Source: Haliotis asinina
Lineage: Eukaryota; Mollusca; Gastropoda; Lepetellida; Haliotidae
Length of the DNA stretch: 64,000 bases
Reading direction: 5' to 3'
Assembly (NCBI RefSeq): GCF_037392515.1
Contig: NC_090280.1
Coordinates: 61,703,504 to 61,767,503, forward strand
The position numbers and the translations under genes are program-made. Shown here piece after piece: positions 35,430 through 47,331 of the stretch. Every line of letters starts with the position of its first letter. The stretch's first letter is position 1. The notes below the pieces were generated by a model. The model was not told where the DNA came from, did no database searches, and worked only from the letters and a program-made list of their open reading frames with translations.

Positions 35430-35935
35430 AGCAACTCAGATTGTTAGTGGCTGTATCCTGAAGGGGCTTGGAGTACTGTAATATTATTGTCCTCCCGAAA
35501 GGATGAGTAAGTCCCAAAACATTTAAAGTGAATTTATTCTTTCCGTCTTTTTAATCGTAGAATATGTGTAACTTATTTAACTAATTTATTGCTAGATTTG
35601 ACTGAATTGGAAACGGCTGAAGGAATCGGGTAAATCCATCTAGGGCCCACGCCCCCATGGCCCCTAGTGTGGTGATCTACCTTCGGTTCTTGGCTATCTA
35701 TAGCCTGTTTTCATGTTGTATTGTCGAAAATAGTTCAAATACTAGTATTTTAGATTGAATAGCTACTTTTGAATGGATATCTGTGATACTAGTAGTTCTA
35801 CTTTTTATTCATCAACAGGCTTTTTAATTTCTAATTCCACTGATTTATGATGTAATAATTGATTCTTCTCGTCTTGATATGGCTGAAATATTTCCGATAT
35901 GACTGTCCCTCACTCACTCGAATCACTTCTTCAGG
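35430..35935 (+). repeat. LINE 3' UTR copy
   Basis: Carries the family's ordered 3' UTR blocks: 'cagattgttagtggctgta', 'attgtcctcccgaaaggatg', 'ggtgatctaccttcggttct', and the end 'tgatatggctgaaatatttc' with 'cactcactcg'. It has no coding part, a 5'-truncated insertion. Confidence 0.7.
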
Positions 35936-36190
35936 AGATACCCATGGCCAAATACTTTGGAAAGCAATTGTGCCAACAATATCTCAACTTAAGAATGACA
36001 GTGAGAAAAATCACTTTGGTCCCATTTTATCAGGTCGTTGCAAATCTCGCTTTCTACAAAACGAGAGAGTAAAACCTGAAGTTACTTCATGAAAGGATTA
36101 AGACTCTGGTTTTCCTGAAAGTCTCGGTAATATATGACACATTAATACATTCAAAATTATCAAGACCCGATGTCGACTTGACATGAAGAA

Positions 36191-37285
36191 TTATCCAACT
36201 AATGAATCAACCCAATTAATTTCAGCAGGTATAGAGACTACAGTGCTTCCATTAGCACCCACAACATAGAAATGACCCTTGTAGTCATCGTCCGAACATG
36301 TCATGTACAGATATAGGCCATAAGATCCAAATTGACCAAAGTCATCTTCATGTTCTCCACACTCTTTTAGTACTCGAGTCACCCCAGTGGCTAAGTCAGA
36401 AACGGAGAATATAGCATCCACACCGGCAAAAAACACAGACCCATTTACAATAGCCAAAGAATATATAGATACATCGGAAATCTTTGTAAAGTACCGCGGT
36501 GTGACTTTCTCAGACATGTTGTAGATAACATAATAAAACTCATACGTCTCCCCGATGTTGTCACTGCACCATACTATCATGCGAGATTCGGCTTCACCTG
36601 ATGTTTGTGAATCGTCACTCAAAAAGTCCAAGTTTTCTGCGATAACCGAATGTTTCAAATTTTGTACATTAAGTGCAATCAGCTGCCATGTACTTTTCTC
36701 TATAAAATAGTACAGGTGCTTTGTATTCCTATCATAATGAGAAATGTACACTTCCGAGGGGGCCTCAAAAATCTTGAAGAGAAATTTACCAGTATTAAGA
36801 CAATACATGTCTACCTTCATGACCTCGTCTTCAGTATAACAGATTATGTGACACGATTTGGAATCCACAGTCCACCAGTCACATTCGGGAACCTCAATAT
36901 TAAGTGCATTTACGAATTTACGTTGGATGATATCCATAGCAGATAGTCCTTCAAATTCATCTCTACCTTCATCAACAAATAAGGCCACATCACATCCAAG
37001 TGAGTATTCAATTCTGCATTGGCACTGTTCTGTCTGTGCTTTAGTCGGTGTCACGTTCGAATTTGTCTTAGTTACATCTTTAATATCAAGACCATTCCCG
37101 TGAAGACACACATCAGTATCATCATTATGCTTTGCCAAACACTCTAGTGCCTGATTATTGGATATCCGTTTAAACTCAAACTGGTTTGTCTGCTGGCCAG
37201 GGATTTTAACCCACAGCTGCGTGTGGTTATTGAATGCATCTTGTGAGGCAACGACATTCAACTGCAGGAACAACAGTAGCAGCAT
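36191..37285 (-). CDS. Secreted protein of unknown function, paralog A
   Basis: 364 aa, one coding exon, TAA stop. The N-terminus (MLLLLFLQLNVVASQ) is a good signal peptide with likely cleavage near residue 15, so the product should be secreted. A Cys-containing N-terminal part (about 48-100, with CLAKH, CLHG, CQC, GCD) is followed by a region of repeated short beta strands (DRNTKHLYYFI, SIYSLAIVNGSVFFAG, GSYGLYLYMTC, GHFYVVGANGSTVV) reminiscent of a beta-propeller, perhaps YWTD-like. I cannot assign the fold firmly. N-glycosylation sites include NVT, NMS and two NGS. A cttcag acceptor 20 bases upstream of the ATG, also present in the paralog, implies a spliced 5' UTR. The paralog lies at 49718-50812. 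Confidence 0.75.
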   Translation of the reverse strand: MLLLLFLQLNVVASQDAFNNHTQLWVKIPGQQTNQFEFKRISNNQALECLAKHNDDTDVCLHGNGLDIKDVTKTNSNVTPTKAQTEQCQCRIEYSLGCDVALFVDEGRDEFEGLSAMDIIQRKFVNALNIEVPECDWWTVDSKSCHIICYTEDEVMKVDMYCLNTGKFLFKIFEAPSEVYISHYDRNTKHLYYFIEKSTWQLIALNVQNLKHSVIAENLDFLSDDSQTSGEAESRMIVWCSDNIGETYEFYYVIYNMSEKVTPRYFTKISDVSIYSLAIVNGSVFFAGVDAIFSVSDLATGVTRVLKECGEHEDDFGQFGSYGLYLYMTCSDDDYKGHFYVVGANGSTVVSIPAEINWVDSLVG

Positions 37286-37711
37286 GGTCAGTACTGGCGT
37301 TGTAACTGAAGCACAAGGAGTTGTGTCTCAATAGCAGATAAAATTCACTGGTAAAATTGAAGAAAAAATCCATGCGTAGCATGTTTAGCAAAATAGCCAT
37401 ACATACAAACATACTACTACTATTCAGAGTAAAAGAAATACTTTGAGTGAAAAGGGACTTACCCTGACCCTCAGGGGGACAATTTTGTATGCTACTTGAA
37501 CCTCCTTTTAAGGTACAACCACTAACAATCAATGTTTTCTATATTCCATCTACCAAATTAGATTTGACTTAATTACAATACATTTTGAAATATGTTAGTC
37601 AATACAATTTATTTTAAAAACTTTTATTTAATTAGACTAGGACACACATTAAAAAGACCCTTTTAGGGATGAAACCGTGTAATATCGACTCCTTGTGATG
37701 GAAAAATCAAC

Positions 37712-37865
37712 AGTGAAGGAGTTGCCTATTAGTTAAAGCATTTATTCGTCACTCTGAAGACCCCGGTTCATTTCCTAACATGGGCCTAATGAGTAAAGCC
37801 CATTTCAGGTGTCCACCAGCGGATATTGCTGGAATAATTGCTCAGCAAAGCTAACTCACTCACCA
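37712..37865 (+). repeat. Short-form tRNA-headed SINE
   Basis: Shows 'gttgcctattagttaaagca', 'gaccccggttcatttcctaa', 'gtaaagcccatttcaggtgt' and 'gatattgctggaataattgc', ending 'actcactcacc'. It lies upstream of paralog A on the opposite strand. Confidence 0.65.
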
Positions 37866-37930
37866 CCTCTAGCTCACTGGACTAAAAAATCTCGAAAACA
37901 TGTGGAAACATTCTTAATGTTTTTGTTATC

Positions 37931-38045
37931 AAGATCACCGAAATATTCACAACATTTCCATAATTCTAACCTGGGGGGGGGGGGGAAACTGGTTTCATCA
38001 GCTGTGCTGCGCTGCGTCCATAACGCATGCGCAGTGAATAGGCTC
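37931..38045 (-). promoter_or_regulatory. Possible upstream region of paralog A
   Basis: The segment 37931-37970 ('caccgaaatattcacaacat' then 'ttccataattctaac') has a close counterpart upstream of paralog B (52231-52268). The duplication may therefore include promoter or first-exon sequence. A poly-G run (37974-37985) and an NRF1-like 'cgcatgcgcag' (about 38023-38036) follow. No transcript start can be shown. Confidence 0.25.
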
Positions 38046-39104
38046 GTGGAGCTTGAAACAGTATGCATGCCCAGAGTCTGAGGTTGTGAGCAGTAGTCTA
38101 ATCTTGGTTGTGTACACAAACAAGTAAATAATCTACTCATTACATAAAAAAAACTTGTTGTTTGTAGTAAGCAGTCTCTGTCTCAGATCAGAGAAAGCTC
38201 AGTGTCTGGTTTATTGACACCTATATGTCTGCCTGCCGGTCTGCTAAAGACAACAGCTTCAATCATTGAGCTTAACACCTATCAGACTATACGACATACA
38301 GAAAATAAATTGATTTACCACTCGTGCACCAGAGTCCCGTGTCTGCCACATTATGTACTTAGGCAGGTGTGCTACACATGACATGTTTTTTTATGTCTGT
38401 GGGTTGCTAACAAACTACATTCATTGTTTTTCGGGTGACTGGATCTGACGGAAACTGGTGCAAACTCTTCAGTTTGAAGTCCTGCTTTGTACTTGGACGA
38501 ATGACAGATTCTAGCCACGCAGTAGTTTACCATTTCTACTGACATGATTTTTGATTGGATCGAGCGCAAATTCAGAGAACATGTATTTTCAAAACCTAGC
38601 ATCTCTATATACATTCTTCATGGATAACAACTTCTTTTAGTGTAAATGATTTTTTGTTTGACAACAGTATATGAATCCATACTGAAACGAAGCATCAAGT
38701 ACACAAAAAGAAGCTGTTAGCCATAAAGAATCTTACTTTCTTGTGACTCGCCATACTTGTAAAATGCCCATCAAACAGATCATCTTTCTGTACACACAAT
38801 GAACCCTCGGCATATCAGCAAATGAAACAGCCAATCGGAAGCCGTCGTTACACACGACTGGGTTCGGTCTCCCGAGGGCTTCGTTTCGGAGGAAGTAAGT
38901 CCAAGTACAAAATATTGCACTTTCGCATCGCACTTTTGATTGTACGTTTATAAGTTTGTTTATTTGTTTTTATAAAAGCAGCAATGTATATTACATGTCA
39001 TGAATAATTCATAAATGTGTTTTAATTATGTTTGATTTTTTGGTTGCATGTGACCTTTAAAAGAATTAGATTTGTTATCTGAATTCTAAATAGATAAATA
39101 TTTT
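38046..39104. other. Spacer, nothing recognised
   Basis: Mixed AT-rich sequence without recognised repeats or coding domains. Short ORFs here (for example 38733-38933 minus) have no family signal. Confidence 0.5.
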
Positions 39105-39615
39105 ATTATTGCTAGTCTAGATTAATAACTGAGATTGTTAGTGGCTGTGCCCTCGAGGGGGGTTGAAGTATTGTACAATTATTGTCCTCCGGAGAGGGTA
39201 CGTAAGTCCAAAACATTCTATGTAAATTTCGTACGAACAAACTTTTAATCGTAGTATATTTGTTGTTTTTAATAATTGCTAAATTTCAGTATAATCGCCA
39301 ATGGCTGAGGGGATAGTGTAAATCCATCTGGGGTCCATGCAGATAGCAAAGGTACTGTAAGTCCCCATGGTCCCTAGTATGGTGATCTACCTTCAGTTGT
39401 TGGCGATCTACAGCCCGTATTTTATATTGTAGTGTCCAAATAGTGGTATTTGTTTTTACTCTCCACACTAGTTTTAATTGTAACTGTGATATTCTAGCTG
39501 TTTTACTGTCCTTTGACGACAGGTTTTTATAATGTATACATATTTCATTCAGTATCAAAACGATATGGCTGAAATATTGCCGATGTGACGTTAAATATGA
39601 ACTCACTCACTCACT
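39105..39615 (+). repeat. LINE 3' UTR copy with CACT tail
   Basis: Ordered blocks 'gagattgttagtggctgtgc', 'attgtcctccggagagggta', 'ggtccctagtatggtgatct', 'accttcagttgttggcgatc' and 'tttactgtcctttgacgaca'. The terminus is 'gatatggctgaaatattgcc', 'gatgtgacgttaaat', then (ACTC)n at about 39600-39615. Another LINE fragment begins a few tens of bases after this tail. Confidence 0.75.
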
Positions 39616-39639
39616 TGCGAGGCCGTTTGCCGCAATTCA

Positions 39640-42600
39640 CTCACTCTAATGCAAAGTGGGATGTGATCAAGCTACCCTCCTACACTTATATAGATCAGTT
39701 GTCCTTTCGAAGCTTGATGGCAACCGTGAAAAGCCACCTCCTCGTGATGGGTGCTGGGTAATGCTGAGTGCTCTTCTCCTGTGTGGACCCGGGACAGAAT
39801 GTGTCCACAGCACCCCATTTGCTGGTTGTAAGAGGCGACCAAATTGGGCAACCCGTTTGCCGTGGGTTGCGCCCCTGTGTCGGTGGAAGACGGGATCCTG
39901 GTGGTTGAGGGCAAATGGGCCTTTAACTGCGTTCCATTTGCCCAACACACCACTTCGGCCCTTACTTCACCTAGACGTGTGGTTGAATTGAATTTTTGAA
40001 AATATGGTCTTGGCACCCTTGTTCATAGAAAACGATTTGACTTCGTGATGCGTTTTTCATAAACTTTGGATAGAGTCTTATGCCCAGAAGGCGATATTCA
40101 TGGGCCCAACTGGTGGAATAATTATACTTTTAATACTTGTTCTTGACACTGTTGACAAGACTCTACTCAAATTGAACCCTTTTATTATTTCTAAGGGGAT
40201 ATATGGCATTGCAGGTGACGTTAAGAACATCAAACGCTGCGTTCATGCTCTGTACTGGTTGAATGCAATCGAACACAGCAGGGCACCACCTATTGGCAAT
40301 GCAAACTTTGGCTGGCATTCCTGTTTCAGTCACTGTCAATAGAACCTTGAACACCTGTAAAGGCATCAAAAGAGATAGAGGCCGTTTGTTAGCTGACATT
40401 TCAGAACTGGACATTGTGTCTGAAATGAAAGATCAAGGTGTGACATATGAGAGACGATTTACCACCCGGAAAAACTGACATCTACAAACACATACCTTTT
40501 TACATTCTCATCTCCAAGTCTCCCTCAGTCTGTTAAAGAGGGTTACTGTAATATCGTAGTTGCAGTATACATCCCAAATCCATTGAGGTTTTTTCGATGG
40601 AGTCGGCCAGTGACGTGCTCATTTTAGCAAGACGTCTTATAACGGACGACAGCACTAGCACTTTTAAAAAATGCACAAATTGTTCAGGCAATCATTCATC
40701 TTTTTCCAAAGAATGTAAAATATGGCAAAAGCAAATGGAAATAAACAAAGTAAAATTCACTCAAAATGTTAGCTTTACTGATGCTAAAATGGTTGTGGAA
40801 TCAACACTACCTAATGCAACTTATGCGTCAGGCTACCTTCTGAAACCATGCCTAAAATATCCACTTCATCAACGGTGTGTCAAACAGACCTGACTTGGGT
40901 TAAACCCGATAACCCGAAACTTTTCACGCCCAAACAATCAGCTTAGACTTCAGAAACAAATGTGAACGCCCATGTGCTATCAACAGTTCAGGGTGAAGAA
41001 CAAAGACTGTCACAGCCTACAGAACAGACTTGATCTGAAACAAATTCAAAGTCTAAACGTACTGTCAAACCGAGAACAAATAATGGGAAAAAGACGGGTA
41101 GACCACCCAAGGGTTCAGAAAACTGAAGATTAATTATAATGAGTTACATGTATTAGCCCAAAATCTTGCACCATCACCATTCTGTCTGCAGAAAACCTGA
41201 AATAGACAGATACTTTTAATTTACGTCAGTACGATGCATTTATTTCTTACCCTCGGGTGATAGGGCAACTAGTGGATCTTCAATCCTTCAATCAACACTT
41301 CAACTGACTGATCTCCAAGCTCTCTCTGATCAACTTCCGAAACCATGCACCATAATGGGTGATCTTAACGGTCACAGTCCACTCTGGGGTGATACAAATA
41401 CTAACACTAAAGGTAAAATACTGGAAGATTGTATCTCAAATAATGACCTGTGCATTTTAATGATGATTCAAGAACTTATCTGCATCCTGCAACCAGCACC
41501 TACTCTTTTCTGGATTTACAATGCTAAATGCAAAGGCGCGTCGTACCTTTAAACAAGCGAGCGACAGTCTTGGAGGAAGTATATATCTCCAAAATTAATT
41601 CACACGCCAATGTCCAAAGTATGGAACATGATCCAAAGAATTAAAGGCAAAGGTTCAAAATCTGCCGTTCACCATCTCAAAGATGGTGATAATTTAATTA
41701 CTGAGAAATGTCACACGCATTCACACGCCAATGTCCAAAGTATGGAACATGATCCAAAGAATTAAAGGCAAAGGTTCAAAATCTGCCGTTCACCATCTCA
41801 AAGATGGTGATAATTTAATTACTGAGAAATGTCACACGCATTCACACGCCAATGTCCAAAGTATGGAACATGATCCAAAGAATTAAAGGCAAAGGTTCAA
41901 AATCTGCCGTTCACCATCTCAAAGATGGTGATAATTTAATTACTGAGAAATGTCACACGCATTCACACGCCAATGTCCAAAGTATGGAACATGATCCAAA
42001 GAATTAAAGGCAAAGGTTCAAAATCTGCCGTTCACCATCTCAAAGATGGTGATAATTTAATTACTGAGAAATGTCAAATTGCAAATAAAAGTGGCGAAAG
42101 TCTTGCTAAAAATTATTCATCAGCAAATTACGTCCCTGAGTTTCAGAGATATCGGAAAGAACAGAAGACAAAAAATAATTTTGAATCAGATAACGGTGAA
42201 GACTATAATGAAGTGTTTTCATTCCATGATCTATATACTGCTCTTGAGCAAGCTCATGACACAGCAGCGGGTGATGACAATATTCATATAATGACAATAT
42301 TCAAAATATGGACGTCTGTAAACGTTTCTCCTTCATGTCGTAATGCCATTGTAGTCCCTAAACCCAAACCTGGCAAGGATCATCCTGATCCATCCAATTA
42401 CAGACTGATATCTTTAACCAGCTGTGTCTGTAAAACTATGCAGCGAATGGTAAATGACTGATTAGTATCTGGAAACCAATAACCTCATTACGAATATTCA
42501 ATGTGGTTTCCGGAAGAATAGAAGTACCACTGATCATTTGGTACGTTTAGAATCCTTTGTGAAAAATGCTATAGTAAATATACAACATGCTGTATCGATA

Positions 42601-43860
42601 TTCTTTGATCTTGAGAAAGCGGACGATACCACCTGAAAGCATGGCACTTTAAAGCATTTGCATGATTTTTGTCTGAGAGGTCGTTTACCTCATTTTGTAC
42701 CACAGTTAACCGACAGACAGTTTCAAGTCCGAGTGGGTTCAACCCTGTCTGACCATTATGATCAGGATCAGGGTGTACCACAAGACAGTATTTTGTTTGT
42801 CACTTTATTTAGTATTAATATCAACAGTTTATCCTAGGTTTTAAACGATTTCATTGATGGATCACTTTTTCTAGTACCAAATTAATTGCATACATTTTTG
42901 CCGTAAATACAAAGTTGTAAAGGAGGCCAAGTTTCTGGGTCCTATTTTAGACTCCCACTTGATGCATATTAAAGCCCTTAAAGCCAAATGCCTGAAGGCA
43001 CTTGATTTGTTAAAGGTTATTTCTAATTCAAAGTAGGGGGTGGATCAAGCTACCCTCCGTCACGTATATAGATCACTGGTGCTACCTAAACTTGATTATG
43101 GCTCCATCGTATATGGTGGAGCCTGCAAAAACAACCTTAATATTCTTGATTCTGTCCATCACCACTTGTCTTGGATCGTTTATAACTTCTCCTGTTCGCA
43201 GTCTCTATGTCGAGGCAGATGAACCATCCCTTACACAAAGCCGTATAAAATTAGCTTTACAATATATTACAAAACAGTACTCTATCGAATCTAACCCTGC
43301 ATCTAACTCTGTCTTCAATCCTCTGTATGAGGATTTGTATAACAAGAAGTCTTCTCTTGTTCCGCCTCTTGGGCTCAGAATTAAACCATTCATTTCCGCT
43401 GCCTGCATTGAGCTAGGGCTTATATCTCCTTTCCATCTTTCCTTGGCAACTTGTTAGGCCACAAGTCAACCTAACATTAGGATCTTTTAAAAATCAGAAA
43501 CTAATGAATCACAATATAAACAAGAATATAATCAATTAAAGAGTAAATATTACAGTTACAAATCCTTTTTACTGATGGGCCCAAGGATGGTGGCGCAGTG
43601 GCTTGTGCCCCTGTCATTGGATCTAGAATATCTTCTAGATTACCCTATAACAGCTCTATTTTCACATCTAAAACAAACGCCATAATAACGGCTCTTAAAT
43701 ATATTCAAAGACATCCTAAGCATAAAAAGTGAATAATCCATAATCTATTCAGACTCTCTTTCTTGTCTTCAGGCTATTAAACACTTATCATGTAAACATC
43801 CACTTGTAACAGAAATTATTGAATTGTATAATGATCTTGCTACTGGCCAATTTTATCGTC
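39640..43860 (+). pseudogene. LINE copy A: degenerate gag/endonuclease/RT/RNase H element
   Basis: Plus-strand retrotransposon relic. It opens with about 75 bases of RT sequence (QATLLHLYRS) directly followed by a 5' UTR-like GC-rich stretch (39720-40085). ORF1 remnants follow (40085-40895; NRTLNTCKGIKRDRGRLLADI and a gag-like KKCTNCSGNHSSFSKECKIW). Next is an endonuclease fragment (about 41320-41460, KPCTIMGDLNGHSPLWG), a 121-bp tandem array (41601-42076), RT (41973-43480; PKPKPGKDHPDPSNYRLISL) and RNase H remnants to about 43860. Many stops and frameshifts make it non-functional. ORF1 with CCHC, AP endonuclease, RT and RNase H together fit an I/Nimb-type LINE. The exact clade is inferred. 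Confidence 0.8.
41601..42076 (+). repeat. Four perfect tandem copies of a 121-bp LINE segment
   Basis: Units start at 41601, 41722, 41843 and 41964 and look identical by eye. The last is cut at 113 bases where normal LINE sequence resumes (tgtca|aattgc). The unit encodes part of the RT N-terminal region (SKVWNMIQRIKGKG). Since 121 is not a multiple of three, each unit shifts frame. Confidence 0.9.
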
Positions 43861-43877
43861 ATAAAGCATAAAGTACA

Positions 43878-44186
43878 TCAGTACTCAGTAACATGTGCAT
43901 GCCTAGCATGCTCGTTCACATTATTGGGACCATACCTCAGTCCACACCTTTCTGCAACAGGAAATTCAAGGGGTGTATTACAGTTGATAGATTTAGCGAG
44001 ACCTTTGTATAGTACTATACCCAAAGATGAGCGCAATTCAGCAAAATTCCATGGTGCTGGGACATTCTGAATTGCCTTTACCTTGTCATCACAAATGAGA
44101 AAGCCATCCTTATCTTTGATGTTTTCGAGATAGTGAATTCTTTCATGAACGCGCTTGAAAAATGGCAGAGGCAGAGGCAATAGCAA
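43878..44186 (-). pseudogene. Ty3/Gypsy-like polyprotein remnant
   Basis: A minus-strand frame of 102 aa includes IHYLENIKDKDGFLICDDKV, then KAIQNVPAPWNFAELRSSLGIV. This matches the RT-to-RNase H connection of Gypsy-type LTR elements, where the usual pattern is YLG...DP.KV.AI...P.P....LR.FLG. No LTRs or other domains are visible, so it is a short relic. Confidence 0.6.
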
Positions 44187-44432
44187 ATGCGAATCTTGTG
44201 TATTGGTTTTGACCTCTTGGAGTATTGATGGTCAATAGTTGCTATCATTCTGCATCAACTTCCGATATGCAAGTTTGTCTTTGAGAACCTCTCCCCACCA
44301 TGATTTGAGCAAACCCACCAACAGCAATCTCACACGGACTCAGTTTCAGGATATTCTTATTTTCCGTTACGTACCTTACAGGCAATCAGCAACAAAGTGC
44401 AAGCTCGTGGACAAAATCCAGGAAGCATAAAA

Positions 44433-44561
44433 CGCCAGTACATCACCAACGAATTAGCCGCAAAACTCGGTCACATTGTTCTGCATACGCCAATACGGCA
44501 CTGTGAGCTCTATCCCATCGAGAAGATCTGGGTTAACTTTGAGAAACTTTTACTACTTTGA
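44433..44561 (+). pseudogene. DDE transposase C-terminal remnant
   Basis: The plus-strand frame ends LGHIVLHTPIRHCELYPIEK then IWVNFEKL. This corresponds to the catalytic-Glu region of a DDE transposase (usual pattern PPYHCELNPIE.IW). Frame stops lie upstream, and no terminal repeats were found. A small relic of a DNA transposon. Confidence 0.5.
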
Positions 44562-44989
44562 GACTTTTCAGACATTAAAGAGCCTGTGTGTGCTCTTTTT
44601 GCGACAATTGCCCCAGCAGTGTGGTGAAAGGCTGAAGACTGTGTTCTCAAAATAGCTTGCGGGACGGCGTTGCACCTCCACTAGAGTTCTCGACCAGCAG
44701 TCATGCCGACTCTTGATATTTTCAGACTGTTCCTGACATGAACTGCCCGTGCTCACACGAACGTTGTCGCCCTGTCTGCCTGCCAAGTGGGTCACAGTAT
44801 AGTTTGTTTCTTAGAGGTGTTTCTACCTCTACGATTTTTTTGTAATTTATTCGATATTTGTCGAGTAATCACTATGGTAAGACAATGGTACATCATGATT
44901 ATTCATATATTACTCATGTTCGGAAGAGGGGACATGAATGATTACATTTTGAGTTTTGAATCTGAAATATCAACCATTATGAAATAATT

Positions 44990-45190
44990 GTCCAAAAACA
45001 TCTTCCAAGCATTTCTGGCGTTCCTTTCGGCCTTACCTACCCTTGCTATGATGTCTTGGCCTGTGCCTTCTCGTTTGTGAAACACACTTTCTAAGCAGGT
45101 AAATTCCTCTACTTCTCTACTTGGTTTGATCTCCTGCTGTGTCTGGGATATTGGCAGTGCTGAACAGAAAATTGACTTGATTGACTTGAT
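44990..45190 (-). pseudogene. Second LINE type, RT C-terminal remnant
   Basis: A minus-strand frame includes VEEFTCLESVFHKREGTGQD then IIARVGKAERNARNAWKMF. It resembles the post-RT segment of RTE-like or related LINEs (usual FTYLGS.....GG...DI..RI.KA). It differs from the RNase H-bearing LINE that dominates the window. Confidence 0.45.
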
Positions 45191-45224
45191 CAAATGTTTC
45201 TCTTTTCAAGATTTTTCATCTAAC

Positions 45225-45310
45225 CGTGAGTGAACTAAAATTTGCCGTCACATCGGCCATATTTCAGCAATATTGTGAAGAGAAGAATCAATAATTATTT
45301 CATAGATCAG
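45225..45310 (-). repeat. LINE 3'-terminus fragment, inverted
   Basis: Plus strand 'gtgagtgaactaaaatttgc' then 'cgtcacatcggccatatttc' is the inverse of the main LINE's 3' terminus. Beyond it, to about 46010, I see no recognisable gene. Confidence 0.55.
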
Positions 45311-46014
45311 AATAAATAAAATAAATTTTAACGAAGAACAGTAAAACTACTACTATGACAGATTTCAGATAGCAATACAATCTAAGATATTTGAATTACA
45401 CTAAAACCCAGTGCAAACGCAACAGCAAGTTCAAATTGAAATTACAAGAAAATATTGGATATATGTGAACTAAATTTATTACAAGGCCATGGTCCATGAA
45501 ACCTTTTCACAATGGAATATCCTGTCTCTTGTGTCACCGTAACCTTGGCGTGGCGTCGTTTCTGGGGCGATCCCGAACGCTTCCTGTATGTTGATAGCGT
45601 TAATGTTGATATGCAACCTCTGAATGGTGGAGGGACTGACTCTAAACTGGCGGCTAACCCTCTCTCTGGGAACATCCCATCAACAGCATTTCGAAAGCCC
45701 CCCATCTCTAGTTTTCAGCAAATGGTGGCATTGTGATACTGCTCTGAACCAGACGAGCATCGCTCTTTTATGCATCCGGGTGCACGTGCAAAAGATGCAC
45801 CATGTCCATCCATCCTGATCGGCGCTTCAAGTCAATGTTGTGTTTGGTGCACATGTTCCATGGGTGGAAACAATTTGCGGATTTGAACCCGGATCATCAT
45901 CATACCACACTGTACGTTAAAAATTCTAATGTTTTCGATTTGAATCTATTTGTGGGCATCAAGGTTTGTGTTATGTTTCCACTGGGTTTCAGTATGTATA
46001 CAAATATGTAACAT

Positions 46015-46645
46015 ACAAAACAGGCTATAGATGGCCAACAACCGAGGGTAGATCACCACACCAGGGACCATGGAGTTCATCTAACAACCCATGATAAATA
46101 TTACTAATAATATGGTTGTTGTGTCTACTCGAATGGTTACTTGTATGTAAGGCGTGAGGTCTTCAATCTTAGTTGCTGCTAGATACATCCATGCACAAGG
46201 AAAAGTCAAATCAAACAGTCCTGCAACCAGGACAAATATATCTTGTACAAGGATTCCAAATTCACGGGTCTACTGCGATTAACTAGTCTGGTTTAGCACC
46301 GCTGCGTTGTGAAAAGACCCCAGATTCATTGCCCACCATTTAGCTAGGGCCCATGCAGGTAGCAAAAATACTGAAGTCCTCGTGGATCCTAGTATTGGTC
46401 AGTTGTTTCTCTCCTACCTTCAGTTGCTGGCGATCCATAGCCTGTTTTCACATTGTATTGTCCCAATAGTGCTATTTGTTTGAACTTTCCACGCTAGTTG
46501 CAATTCTAACTGTGATATGGTAGTTACTTTACTGTCCTTAAACTACTGGGTTTTTTTTATGATATACACACATTCCATTTCAATGTCAAATATGTTCTCG
46601 TCACCATATGGTTGAAATACTGCCGATGTGATGTTACTCACTCAT
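46015..46645. repeat. LINE 3' UTR fragments in both orientations
   Basis: 46018-46080 is an inverted fragment ('aacaaccgagggtagatcac'). 46335-46645 is a plus-strand 3' UTR with 'cccatgcaggtagcaaaaat', 'accttcagttgctggcgatc' and the terminus 'tggttgaaatactgccgatg' then 'ttactcactca'. The stretch 46646-47330 shows nothing recognised. Confidence 0.65.
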
Positions 46646-47331
46646 TGCCCACCATATTTGATCAAGTCATAGGTTTCAACCAGCATCTGACAAAAAAAAG
46701 GAAAAGAGAATCAATCCATTTTTAATTTCAGTTATACTTAATTAAATGAACGTTCAAAGATGAATGATGCTACAGTATTTAAACATACAATGTTACAGTG
46801 ATCCGACCGTTTATACATTCATGTTTATTTGTATCTAAGACAACACATATCATCTGTCATATCATCTGCCGTCTGTCATACATAATGAATGCAAATTTGA
46901 AACACTGGACGTTTCCTGAATAATGCTACGTCTTGAGGTAGTGTAGAACAACACCATCAGAGGTATGGACGTCTTTTTATTTTCACTTGAATATGGCAAC
47001 CGTATCATTACAATTACACAATGCCACTACTATGAATACCGAAAAATGTTTATGGATAAACAACTTCATTATTCTGAACAGGTGACATTTCGATATAGAT
47101 TACCAAATAAGTGGTACATGAGAAGTAATCACTCCCTACTGGCTGCCAGGCAGCATTCCTAATCTCTTATTGTACAGAACCATGAACATTTTCTCTTCTG
47201 GCTTCCAACCAACCTACTTAATTCTGTGTAATAAACCTGTTCTGTTCTACAAACAACTCATTTTCACCACATCCCTTAATCGTTGTCCAAACATCCCATG
47301 CACATATCGCCCCAAATTAGTTCTCTATTGT

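Noticed and set aside
37227..37532. Minus-strand 101-aa ORF overlapping the start of paralog A
   Set aside because: Different frame from the conserved gene, Cys/Ser-rich by chance, and the counterpart at paralog B does not conserve it.
37974..37985. Poly-G run
   Set aside because: A simple homopolymer, perhaps a sequencing or assembly weak point. Not a feature by itself.
39656..40016. Overlapping ORFs of about 95-114 aa on both strands near 39.7-40.0 kb
   Set aside because: They fall in the GC-richer LINE 5' UTR, and neither frame resembles a known protein.
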